64,000 nucleotides of DNA, from the NCBI GenBank assembly GCA_045656705.1, contig JAZORR010000036.1:1-64000 (forward strand), read 5' to 3'. A program made the position numbers and the translations under genes. Below the pieces are notes generated by a model. It saw only the letters and a list, made by a program, of their open reading frames with translations, made no database searches and was not told the origin of the DNA. Origin of the DNA: RGIG4576 sp045656705. Lineage in GTDB: Bacteria > Bacteroidota > Bacteroidia > Bacteroidales > Muribaculaceae. This document shows positions 44,300-51,837 of this stretch, piece by piece (the stretch's first letter is position 1; every line of letters starts with the position of its first letter).

Positions 44300-45106
44300 T
44301 TAATACTTGTTTTCGAATGTAGCTACGATAACAGCACCAGCTTCGTTGATCTTGTAAGTGATGTCGTTGATCTTAACGTCGAAGTAGCTGTAAGCGATAA
44401 CTGCGATAGCACCTACCATGATACCAGAAGCAGTATTTACAAGCGCTTCAGAGATACCAGCAGAAAGAGCTGCAGAGTCTGGTGCACCAGATTGACCAAG
44501 AGCTTGGAAAGACTTGATCATACCAAGTACTGTACCGAAAAGACCCATAAGAGTACCAAGAGTAGTGTTAGTGAAGATAATTGGCATGTTTTGTTGCAAA
44601 GTAGGCATTTCCATGTTGATAGCTTCGTCAAGAGCGTTGCGGATAGCAGCGATGCGGTTTTCCTTCTTAAGAGAAGTTTCCTTAGCCATAGCAGCGTAAG
44701 CTTCAACAGCAGCAAGAACAGCGTTACCGATAGAACCACCTTGCTTAGCGCAGATAGCCTTAGCTTCTTCTACCTTGTCAGCTTCCAAAGCAGCCTTAAG
44801 TTCCTTTACAAATTTGTCAACAGACTTAGCACCTTTAGCCTTGCCAAGAGCGATAAGACGTTCTACAGAAAGGATAAGCACCAAAACCAAAAGACCTTGG
44901 ATGATAGGTACCACGAAACCACCAAGATACATTGTACCCAAAAGGTTGATTGGGTGACCAGCTTCGTCGAAGTTGCTTGGAGCACCAAGAACATAGTTGA
45001 AGAAAGATACTGAAATCACGAAACTTAGAAGAATTACAACGAATGCGTTGAAACCGCCCTTCTTAGCGTTTTTTGCCTTTGCGGCACTCTTTTTTTGAGC
45101 TTCCAT
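44300..45106 (-). CDS. exbB: MotA/TolQ/ExbB proton channel protein
   Basis: A 268-residue inner-membrane proton-channel subunit. A first hydrophobic helix (about 22-42) is followed by a second (about 60-82), the cytoplasmic loop, and two C-terminal helices with TNTTLGTLMGLFGTVLGMIK and GISEALVNTASGIMVGAIAV, the conserved family core. It builds the pentameric channel around ExbD. The Lys/Ala-rich N-terminus is cytoplasmic. It is the first gene of the operon, with a long leader of about 200 bases. Confidence 0.92.
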   Translation of the reverse strand: MEAQKKSAAKAKNAKKGGFNAFVVILLSFVISVSFFNYVLGAPSNFDEAGHPINLLGTMYLGGFVVPIIQGLLVLVLILSVERLIALGKAKGAKSVDKFVKELKAALEADKVEEAKAICAKQGGSIGNAVLAAVEAYAAMAKETSLKKENRIAAIRNALDEAINMEMPTLQQNMPIIFTNTTLGTLMGLFGTVLGMIKSFQALGQSGAPDSAALSAGISEALVNTASGIMVGAIAVIAYSYFDVKINDITYKINEAGAVIVATFENKY

Positions 45107-45316
45107 AATTTAAATAAATAAAAAGTTAAAAAAATGTTTTGTTTGTTGATAATTACTTATAGTTTGTTAATTTTTTTCTCTCATTTTAGCACATTTATTA
45201 TCTGACAAGATATGAATCGTGTCATTTTGTAATGAATATGCGTTGAATTTTCATATATATTTAAATATTCGCACTTATCTATCTACACTTTAATTCATAA
45301 TATATGAAATATCACG

Positions 45317-45347
45317 CAAATGTATTATAAAATTTTCAATGTCACAA
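45317..45347 (-). promoter_or_regulatory. exbB-exbD-exbD-tonB operon promoter
   Basis: The minus strand reads TTG (45347-45345), a 20-base spacer, then TACATTTG (45324-45317). Predicted start near 45310 gives a leader of about 200 bases. The interval 45107-45432 holds no gene. Confidence 0.55.
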
Positions 45348-45432
45348 CTGAACGCGATGTTTTTTCTCCACTTTGATACATTTTTTAATAGTTTTGTAAC
45401 TAAAATTGGTGATTTTGGTACTAATGAATACC

Positions 45433-47736
45433 CTACTTTAAAAACTTTGGTGCTGTGATGGGGAATCCTATGTTCACTCCAAAGTTCCAATTTCGTGATG
45501 GGTAATTTAAGTAATTTGTGTATATGCTGAATGTGGCAAATGGCAGGCGATAGATGATAGATGCTTCGCCTAAATAATTTACTTCGTCGAACCATTTCCC
45601 ATATTCTGCTTTCATGTTTTGCCCCTCGATTATTTTTTGGAAAGGAGCGAAGGCGTAAAATTCTGTGCGTAGCTGTAGCTTCTCGTTTATTTTGAAAATT
45701 GGCATAATGCCGCCGGCTACATAAGAATTGGCTCTGAATGCGGGGTTGAAATAGTTTTTTGTAGCTGGAGTGGGGCAGAATGCTGAAGCCTGCACAATGT
45801 TGGCTGTGTAGTTTTCCACTAATGGTTTAGTGGATGCCACAGCATTTATTTTTGTTCCGAGCGTGAAGTGTTTAGCTATTTTGAAGTAATTTTCGAGGTC
45901 AAATTCTGCCTGTATCCAAGTAAGTTTTCGCGATTCTCGGTTGGCGGGTGCGACGTTTGCCGGGTTTGGAATGAATGAATAGTCGCCGGTGATACCTATT
46001 ATATTAAATGCAGTGTGGTTGCCTTCAGTGGCAAATGTGGTGTGGTTGAGCGTGTTTCGGGTTATGCCGATTTTCGCCTGGCCAAGTGTGTAGGTGGCTT
46101 TGTCTTGCTTGGCTGTGCTAAAATTGGAGGTATTTGATGGGTAGAATCGATCGCGAAGGAGGGCATATCCTGCGCTAATGTCTAATTTAGCCTTACGGCC
46201 GATGGCCATCTCATACGATAGGCGAATGTGATTGTCGTAGTTGATGATGAACGTAGGGAGTTCATCGCTGTAGAATAACATATCACTTTCGTAGAATTTT
46301 TGCTTAGAAGCCACTGCTTGAAGTGATATCTGCGATGGGAAACTTGTGCGTAGCGATATTTTAGCACTACCTTCGGCGGCGTAATAAGACTGTCCGATCC
46401 ATGCTTTCACCGATGCGTCGAATGAATTCATGCTCAGAGTGCTGTATTTTGTACCTAAAAAGAGCATACTATTAGTGGATGAAGTTATGAATCCTCCAAT
46501 TTCTGCGGAATAATTGTTTTTTGGCGTGGCTTGGAGGTGGAGCGCGAATGTGCGCGATGAGTCGCAGAAATGAGCTGTGGGGATTAAATCCTTTAATTTC
46601 TGCGATGAAATGGCGTGATAGTATGATATTTTAGCTTCTTCGATGTCGAAGGTTGAACTTTTGCTATGCTTGAAAAGTGTTTCGATATATTCGTTTTGAG
46701 ATGAATTGTTGGTGCCTATTACTTCTACTTTGTCAAAGATTATGGCAGGAGTTTGACTCTTGAAAGTGTTGCGCGCGATGGCACGTGCATTTTTAGAAAT
46801 GCGTGTGGGAACTCTTTCCTTGATAGAGTCGATGATTTCCATTGCGTGCTGATAACCGATGTTGTAAATTTCTTGTGCTTTCTCGAAATCGAGCAAGGTG
46901 AATTTACTTAGGTTTATATTTAATCTCACTCCTATGGAATCGGGGATGTATGCACCGTGGTCTTGGATTACCATAGCTTCCACCTGGTCTACGGGATTGT
47001 TTACATTAATTTTGGAACTTGCGGTGGAAACGTCCACGCCGATGATGAAATCGGGTGCAAAATCCTTGCGCATAACATCGACAGGGAAATTGTCGTAAAT
47101 GCCACCGTCGAAAAGAGGTACGCCGTCCTTATATATAGGTTTGAAGATGAGTGGAAACGACATAGAAGCTCTGATGGCTTCGCCTAAATCGCCCGATGAA
47201 CACACGAGTTTTTGCTTGTGGAACACATCTGATGCAATGCAACGGAAAGGGATGAATAGGCGATTGAAGTCGCCATTGCATTGTGCAGTATATGCCGAAA
47301 ATAATTCCATGAATGCAAAATTCATAGGAATAGGATTTATAAGACTTGAAGGGAAAATGCTCGAATGAGTATTGGTGGAGTCTTTAATGGCAAAGTTGAT
47401 GGTGGCAAAAGCAGGAGAAGGCTCGCTTTTGTCGAAATAATATGTGAGGTTAGGGTTGATAACGCCGGTAGACCAATCGGTGAAATCTTTAGACATAAGT
47501 AATGTCATCATCTCTTGTGGAGAATATCCAGATGCATATAATCCACCTACGATGGCTCCCATAGATGTGCCTGTGATATAGTCGACAGGGATGTTGTTGT
47601 CTTCGAGTGCTTGAATAACTCCGATATGAGCAATGCCTTTAGCGCCCCCACCACTGAGTACAAGTCCTACAGATTGGGCTTGTAGTGTAATGGTGGTGAG
47701 GAGCAGTAGCATTATATTTGTGTAAAATCTTTTCAT
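45433..47736 (-). CDS. patatin-like phospholipase with outer-membrane barrel domain
   Basis: A 767-residue exported protein. A signal peptide (MKRFYTNIMLLLLTTITLQA, cut before QSVGL) leads into a patatin domain at about 22-230. The oxyanion hole is SGGGAKG, the nucleophile serine is in GTSMGAIVGG, and the catalytic Asp is in FDGGIYDNFPVD. A POTRA-like linker (about 310-390) and a C-terminal BamA/Omp85-like 16-strand barrel (about 400-767, ending VNIGFPITAPKFLK) follow. The design resembles PlpD-type autotransported lipases. The ATG at 47736 is preferred over a start at 47799 because it begins the signal peptide and avoids overlap with serB. It lies 56 bases after serB, probably in one operon. 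Confidence 0.88.
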   Translation of the reverse strand: MKRFYTNIMLLLLTTITLQAQSVGLVLSGGGAKGIAHIGVIQALEDNNIPVDYITGTSMGAIVGGLYASGYSPQEMMTLLMSKDFTDWSTGVINPNLTYYFDKSEPSPAFATINFAIKDSTNTHSSIFPSSLINPIPMNFAFMELFSAYTAQCNGDFNRLFIPFRCIASDVFHKQKLVCSSGDLGEAIRASMSFPLIFKPIYKDGVPLFDGGIYDNFPVDVMRKDFAPDFIIGVDVSTASSKINVNNPVDQVEAMVIQDHGAYIPDSIGVRLNINLSKFTLLDFEKAQEIYNIGYQHAMEIIDSIKERVPTRISKNARAIARNTFKSQTPAIIFDKVEVIGTNNSSQNEYIETLFKHSKSSTFDIEEAKISYYHAISSQKLKDLIPTAHFCDSSRTFALHLQATPKNNYSAEIGGFITSSTNSMLFLGTKYSTLSMNSFDASVKAWIGQSYYAAEGSAKISLRTSFPSQISLQAVASKQKFYESDMLFYSDELPTFIINYDNHIRLSYEMAIGRKAKLDISAGYALLRDRFYPSNTSNFSTAKQDKATYTLGQAKIGITRNTLNHTTFATEGNHTAFNIIGITGDYSFIPNPANVAPANRESRKLTWIQAEFDLENYFKIAKHFTLGTKINAVASTKPLVENYTANIVQASAFCPTPATKNYFNPAFRANSYVAGGIMPIFKINEKLQLRTEFYAFAPFQKIIEGQNMKAEYGKWFDEVNYLGEASIIYRLPFATFSIYTNYLNYPSRNWNFGVNIGFPITAPKFLK

Positions 47737-47792
47737 AATATTAAAGGTTAGTTTTTTTATAAATGAATTAAGTGTGAATTTCTTTGTTTTTA

Positions 47793-49034
47793 TTAGCATT
47801 GACTATTGTCGGTGATGAATGAATCTTTAAATCCCATAAAATATAACACGCCATCGATGCCTGTGGTTGAAATGCTTTGTTTTGCACCAGCCTTCACCTT
47901 AGGTTTAGCGTGGTAGGCGATACCTAAACCTGCGATAGATAGCATTGGTAGGTCATTTGCTCCGTCGCCCACGGCAATGGTTTGCGCAATGTCTACATTT
48001 TCTACTTGTGCAATGAGACGAAGTAGTTCGGCTTTACGTTTTCCGTCAACGATTTCGCCTACATATCGACCTGTGAGTTTTCCGTCGACTATTTCAAGTT
48101 CGTTGGCATAAACGTAATCTATACCAAATTTTTGCTTCAAATAGTTGCCGAAATAGGTAAATCCCCCTGATAAAATGGCAATTTTGTAGCCTGTGCGTTT
48201 GAGTACAGTCATCAGGCGTTCTATACCTTCGGACATTGGTAGATTTTCGGCGATTTCGCGCATAACGCTTGCGTCGAGTCCTTTGAGAAGAGTCACTCTT
48301 TGTGTGAAACTTTCTTTGAAATCGATTTCGCCACGCATAGCAGCTTCGGTGATGGCTTTCACTTGGTCGCCAACTCCAGCTTTCATCGCCAATTCATCGA
48401 TGACTTCGGTTTCGATGAGTGTGGAATCCATATCGAAACAGATGAGACGGCGACTGCGACGGAAGATGGTGTCTTCTTGCATAGAAACATCGAAATCGAG
48501 CGATGAAGCGAGTTCCATAAGTTCCTTTTGCATCTTAGTCTTATCGGATGGAGTGCCGCGCACTGAAAATTCAATGCATGATTTGTCTAAGGCTTCCTCT
48601 CCTTCGTGAAGAGGCATACGGCCTGTGAGTCGCTGGATAGCATCGATGTTGAGTCCTTGTTCGGCAACAACTTTTGATACGGCACCTATTTGCTTGGCGG
48701 TGATGCGTCGGCCTAAGATGGCGATAATCCATCGATGTTTGCCTTGTCGCGCCACCCATTCGTTATAAGCTTCGATTGTGACAGGGCTGAAACGGATAGA
48801 GACGTTCATTTCGCCAGCTTTGAAAAGAAGCTCTTTCATAATGTTGCCACTTTGCTCGCTTGTGGTCTTAAAAAGTATACCCAAAGAGAGGTGGTGGTGG
48901 ATGTCGGCCTGACCAATGTCGAGGATAGAAGCATCGTATTTACCGAGGATTTCGGTAAGTGCAGAAGTAAGGCCGGGACGATCGTTGCCTGCTATATTAA
49001 TAAGGATGATTTCGTAATTGTTGTTATTTTCCAT
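47793..49034 (-). CDS. serB: phosphoserine phosphatase with N-terminal ACT domains
   Basis: A 413-residue enzyme for the last step of serine synthesis, hydrolysing O-phosphoserine. Two ACT-type regulatory domains occupy about 1-185 (IAGNDRPGLTSALTEILGKY is the first). The HAD catalytic domain follows with CFDMDSTLIETEVIDELA (nucleophile Asp in DMDST), ILSGGF and AVGDGANDLPMLSIAGLG. The length is typical for Bacteroidales SerB. Transcription probably starts at the palindrome-associated promoter 49121-49166. Confidence 0.93.
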   Translation of the reverse strand: MENNNNYEIILINIAGNDRPGLTSALTEILGKYDASILDIGQADIHHHLSLGILFKTTSEQSGNIMKELLFKAGEMNVSIRFSPVTIEAYNEWVARQGKHRWIIAILGRRITAKQIGAVSKVVAEQGLNIDAIQRLTGRMPLHEGEEALDKSCIEFSVRGTPSDKTKMQKELMELASSLDFDVSMQEDTIFRRSRRLICFDMDSTLIETEVIDELAMKAGVGDQVKAITEAAMRGEIDFKESFTQRVTLLKGLDASVMREIAENLPMSEGIERLMTVLKRTGYKIAILSGGFTYFGNYLKQKFGIDYVYANELEIVDGKLTGRYVGEIVDGKRKAELLRLIAQVENVDIAQTIAVGDGANDLPMLSIAGLGIAYHAKPKVKAGAKQSISTTGIDGVLYFMGFKDSFITDNSQC

Positions 49035-49120
49035 TTTATTTAAATTTTATAGAATTTCTGTGAATTCCGTGGTTAGTTTAAAAATCTTTTTCAAAAATAG
49101 TGATAATTTTTTTGATTGCA

Positions 49121-49166
49121 CAAAGTTACAACGCATTTTATGCTTTTGTTTCCTTAAAAAGGATAA
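49121..49166 (-). promoter_or_regulatory. serB promoter with shared upstream palindrome
   Basis: On the minus strand TTATCCTTTTTAAGGAAAC (49166-49148) is followed 19 bases later by TAACTTTG (49128-49121). The first 20 bases are identical to the orphan promoter at 10013, and the TAAAATG.GTTGTA stretch before the -7 box is also shared. The predicted start near 49115 gives a leader of about 80 bases. Confidence 0.65.
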
Positions 49167-49409
49167 TTTGGCGAAATTTTTACATTTTTTTATGAGAATA
49201 AATAGGGTGAGGTTAAAATTGGGGTGTGGGAGTTTGTAAATGTTAATTATGTGGGGATTTTATGGAGGAGAATGCGTGGAAAAGTGCGATGGAATCGTGT
49301 TTTTAACTAATAAACTTAAAATATGTTTAAATGTTAAAATTGCGTAGTTTCTTATTTCTTTTAATGAGTTGTATTTCAGTTTATTGAAAGGCGGAGTGAG
49401 GACGTGTGA

Positions 49410-49441
49410 TTTGCGTAGTAAAATATTTTGTATTATCTTTG
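49410..49441 (+). promoter_or_regulatory. promoter of the thioredoxin-like gene
   Basis: TTTG (49410-49413), a 20-base spacer and TATCTTTG (49434-49441) form a perfect consensus promoter. Transcription should begin near 49447, leaving a leader of about 120 bases that holds a small frame and a hairpin. The part 49167-49409 shows no gene. Confidence 0.72.
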
Positions 49442-49476
49442 CAGAGAAATTAATGCAGGAGAGTAGTGCTTGATGT

Positions 49477-49536
49477 ATGAAACCCATGCGTAGACGCCGA
49501 AAATCGGCGCAAGGAGTGAGCGAAATTGAAAGCTGA
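49477..49536 (+). CDS. possible arginine-rich leader peptide (19 residues)
   Basis: A small frame within the leader reads MKPMRRRRKSAQGVSEIES and stops 33 bases before the thioredoxin-like gene. It contains a 6-bp hairpin, CGCCGA/TCGGCG (49495-49509). The ribosome site is weak. It may be chance, or a leader peptide that senses translation. Confidence 0.25.
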   Translation: MKPMRRRRKSAQGVSEIES

Positions 49537-49568
49537 AAGCTCCTTATTTATGAACTTAAAAGAGAAAG

Positions 49569-50051
49569 ATGAAGAAAACACTATTTACAATTGTAACTGC
49601 ATGTGTTCTCCTTGTTTTCTTGGCAGCGAATAGTTCAAATCCTAAAGGAAATGGTTTAGGTCGCATAGCCCCAAACTTTGTGACAGAAAATGAATTTAGG
49701 AGATTTGAATTGCAACGCAACAATGAAAATTATGTACTACTCACTTTCTGGAACTCGGTAGATGCTGAATCTCGTATTGCCAATGTGACATACGACCGAG
49801 CTTTGAAAAATGTGAAGGGAATTGAGTATATAGCCATTAATTTTGATAAATCTTATGGTGTGTATCGTGAGATGTTGAAGCTTGATGGTGTGAACAGTGT
49901 AAAGCAATTTTATGACTGTGATGGCGAAGAAGGAAAATTATATTCGCGATACGGTTTGAAAAAAGGAATGAAATCACTTTTGCTTGATAAATCGGGAAAA
50001 GTGATAGCAGAAAACCCTACTGTAAGAGAATTGAATGATTTAATTCACTAA
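49569..50051 (+). CDS. exported thioredoxin-fold protein without catalytic cysteines
   Basis: A 160-residue protein with a signal or anchor segment (about 1-20) and a thioredoxin/AhpC-TSA-like fold. RIAPNFVTENEFRRFELQRN, NYVLLTFWNSVDAESR and KSLLLDKSGKVIAENPTVRE follow the TlpA/ResA pattern. Where TlpA-like oxidoreductases have CxxC after the FW, this protein has NSVDAES, and no cysteine pair is present. It therefore cannot act as a dithiol oxidoreductase and may bind a partner or act structurally. Monocistronic. Confidence 0.7.
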   Translation: MKKTLFTIVTACVLLVFLAANSSNPKGNGLGRIAPNFVTENEFRRFELQRNNENYVLLTFWNSVDAESRIANVTYDRALKNVKGIEYIAINFDKSYGVYREMLKLDGVNSVKQFYDCDGEEGKLYSRYGLKKGMKSLLLDKSGKVIAENPTVRELNDLIH

Positions 50052-50054
50052 TAA

Positions 50055-50090
50055 ATTAAGGCTGTGAGGAGTAATCGTCACAGCCTTAAT
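50055..50090. terminator. terminator after the thioredoxin-like gene
   Basis: ATTAAGGCTGTGA (50055-50067) pairs perfectly with TCACAGCCTTAAT (50078-50090), followed by TGTGTTTTT. Confidence 0.85.
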
Positions 50091-50121
50091 TGTGTTTTTG
50101 GAAGGTGTAGCCTTGTACGAA

Positions 50122-50152
50122 AAAAGCCGCGGACTTGATGTCTACGGCTTTT
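50122..50152 (-). terminator. terminator of the M23 peptidase transcript
   Basis: AAAAGCCG (50122-50129) pairs with CGGCTTTT (50145-50152). On the minus strand it ends in T-rich sequence (A at 50120-50125), just below the M23 gene stop. Confidence 0.7.
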
Positions 50153-50168
50153 ATGTTCTGTATTGGTG

Positions 50169-51107
50169 TTATTTTACACGAATTACGCGTCCTACTTTTA
50201 GGGTAGAGGTCTTTGATAGGCCATTCAAGCGACAAAGAGCTGCAACAGATGTGCCGTGGTTAGCGGCGATTTTGCCGAGGCTGTCACCTTTGCGTATTCT
50301 ATAGGTGCCTTTACCTTTATATTGGTTTTTCTTGCCTTTTGCTCTGTATTTAGAAGAAGGCGAGTAATCACGCGATTTCTTAAACGATTTCTTGTCGAAA
50401 GTATAAGTATCGGTGTGAGTGGTCTTGTTTTTGAAATCGAAAATGGCTTGAGGGTTGATAGCATAACCCATATAGCGAGTTTCGAAGTGTAGGTGCGCAC
50501 CAAAACTGCGACCAGTGTTACCGCCAAGTGCGATAGGTTGGCCCACCTTTACATCTTGTCCGTCTTGAACGAGGAATTTAGAAAGGTGACCGTATACTGT
50601 TTCGAGTTCGTTTTCGTGACGAAGGATGATATAGTAGCCATAACCGCGGCGCTCGTAATTGGTGAGTCGCACTCTACCACTGAAAGCTGCATATACTGTA
50701 TCGCCTGTGTGAAGTTTTAGGTCGACACCTTTGTGCATACGACGGAAACGAGGGCGATATCCATAAGGTGAAGTGACTCTACCAGGGCATGGGATTGCAA
50801 ATTTGCTTACATCTATGACCTTAGTATCAGGAACTTTGCTTTGGTCGTAAGGGTTAACCAAGCGACTATCCCAACCTTCGGAATAGATGTCCATTTCTGG
50901 CTCTTCTTCTTCGAGCCATTGGTGAGCAAAGGCTTCAGTGTCTTGAAGTTTGATTTGGTCTTGCACCTTCGATTGTGAAGCGAGCAGTCTGGCGTGTGTT
51001 TTGTTGTAGTCGGAAACAGACTGCAAATTCTGAGCCTCAGCATTCTGCATGAAGCAGAACGCCGATAAAGCAGTGCATCCGAGTATGATAAGTTTCTTAA
51101 AATTCAT
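50169..51107 (-). CDS. M23 family metallopeptidase with LysM domain
   Basis: A 312-residue exported cell-wall protein. The signal peptide (MNFKKLIILGCTALSAFCFM...) is followed by a helical region (about 30-100). The M23/LytM domain (about 110-225) has HKGVDLKL and HLHFETRYMG as its zinc ligands. A basic linker (KNKTTHTDTYTFDKKSFKKS) leads to a C-terminal LysM (YRIRKGDSLGKIAANHG ... GRVIRVK). Both HxxxD and HxH are intact, so it may be an active endopeptidase on peptidoglycan or, as in EnvC/NlpD, an activator. The ATG at 51107 is chosen for its signal peptide. It is downstream of ndk by 27 bases. Confidence 0.9.
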   Translation of the reverse strand: MNFKKLIILGCTALSAFCFMQNAEAQNLQSVSDYNKTHARLLASQSKVQDQIKLQDTEAFAHQWLEEEEPEMDIYSEGWDSRLVNPYDQSKVPDTKVIDVSKFAIPCPGRVTSPYGYRPRFRRMHKGVDLKLHTGDTVYAAFSGRVRLTNYERRGYGYYIILRHENELETVYGHLSKFLVQDGQDVKVGQPIALGGNTGRSFGAHLHFETRYMGYAINPQAIFDFKNKTTHTDTYTFDKKSFKKSRDYSPSSKYRAKGKKNQYKGKGTYRIRKGDSLGKIAANHGTSVAALCRLNGLSKTSTLKVGRVIRVK

Positions 51108-51134
51108 TATATAGTTAAGTTGCAATTAAGTCTT

Positions 51135-51593
51135 TTATAGTTCGTCATCAGCATAGATGAGATTCATAGCTGCAGGAGTGTAGTCGAAGATTTCTTCAGG
51201 TTTGAAGAAACGATTGATTTCAATAGCTGCATTTTCAATTGAATCTGATGCATGCACCACATTTTCGATACCCATACTATAGTCGCCTCTGATAGTACCA
51301 GGAGCCGCATTGCGACCATTGGTGGCACCAGTCATATTACGCACTACTTGCACAGCATCGATGCCCTTAAGACAGATTACAATTACAGGAAGGCATTGCA
51401 TAGAATTTTTAATGCGATTGAAGAACGGACGATCGATAAGATGAGCATAATGCTCTTCGACGATGGCATCGCTCAATTGCATCATTTTCATACCAGCAAT
51501 GATTAACCCTTTTTTGATAAAACGGTCGATGATTTCGCCTGAAATGCCACGGCCCATAGCCGATGGTTTAAGTATAACTAAGGTTTTTTCCAT
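51135..51593 (-). CDS. ndk: nucleoside diphosphate kinase
   Basis: A 152-residue housekeeping kinase that moves the gamma phosphate of ATP to other nucleoside diphosphates. MEKTLVILKPSAMGRG opens the fold. The phospho-histidine is His114 in NVVHASDS, and the GRNAAPGTIRGDY nucleotide-binding loop is intact. The start at 51593 matches family length. A longer in-frame start at 51698 would lie above the promoter at 51665-51694. Confidence 0.94.
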   Translation of the reverse strand: MEKTLVILKPSAMGRGISGEIIDRFIKKGLIIAGMKMMQLSDAIVEEHYAHLIDRPFFNRIKNSMQCLPVIVICLKGIDAVQVVRNMTGATNGRNAAPGTIRGDYSMGIENVVHASDSIENAAIEINRFFKPEEIFDYTPAAMNLIYADDEL

Positions 51594-51664
51594 ATAATTG
51601 TCTTCTTTTTTAGGTTTAAGGGGCTGAATTTCGGAGTCAACCCACTGATTTACATAAAACTTTT

Positions 51665-51694
51665 CAAAGATACTGAATTTATTCAGAATACAAA
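51665..51694 (-). promoter_or_regulatory. ndk promoter
   Basis: The minus strand reads TTTG (51694-51691), 18 bases, then TATCTTTG (51672-51665). It supports the ATG at 51593 as the ndk start, with a leader of about 65 bases. Confidence 0.6.
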
Positions 51695-51837
51695 ACACGG
51701 AAAATTTACCAATGTTTAAGATTGTGTTAATTTTAACGAATGCTTGTGTGTTAAATGCTTGATATAAAGGTTAGTAATTCCATTAAGGTGGTAATGGGAT
51801 TAACTTTACTTAACTAAAGAGGGTGGTAAAAATATTG

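Noticed and set aside
49167..49409. A small gene between serB and the thioredoxin-like gene
   Set aside because: Only short frames without ribosome sites or recognisable content are present.
51594..51698. A 35-residue N-terminal extension of ndk
   Set aside because: The extension runs through the ndk promoter and is not part of the NDP kinase fold.
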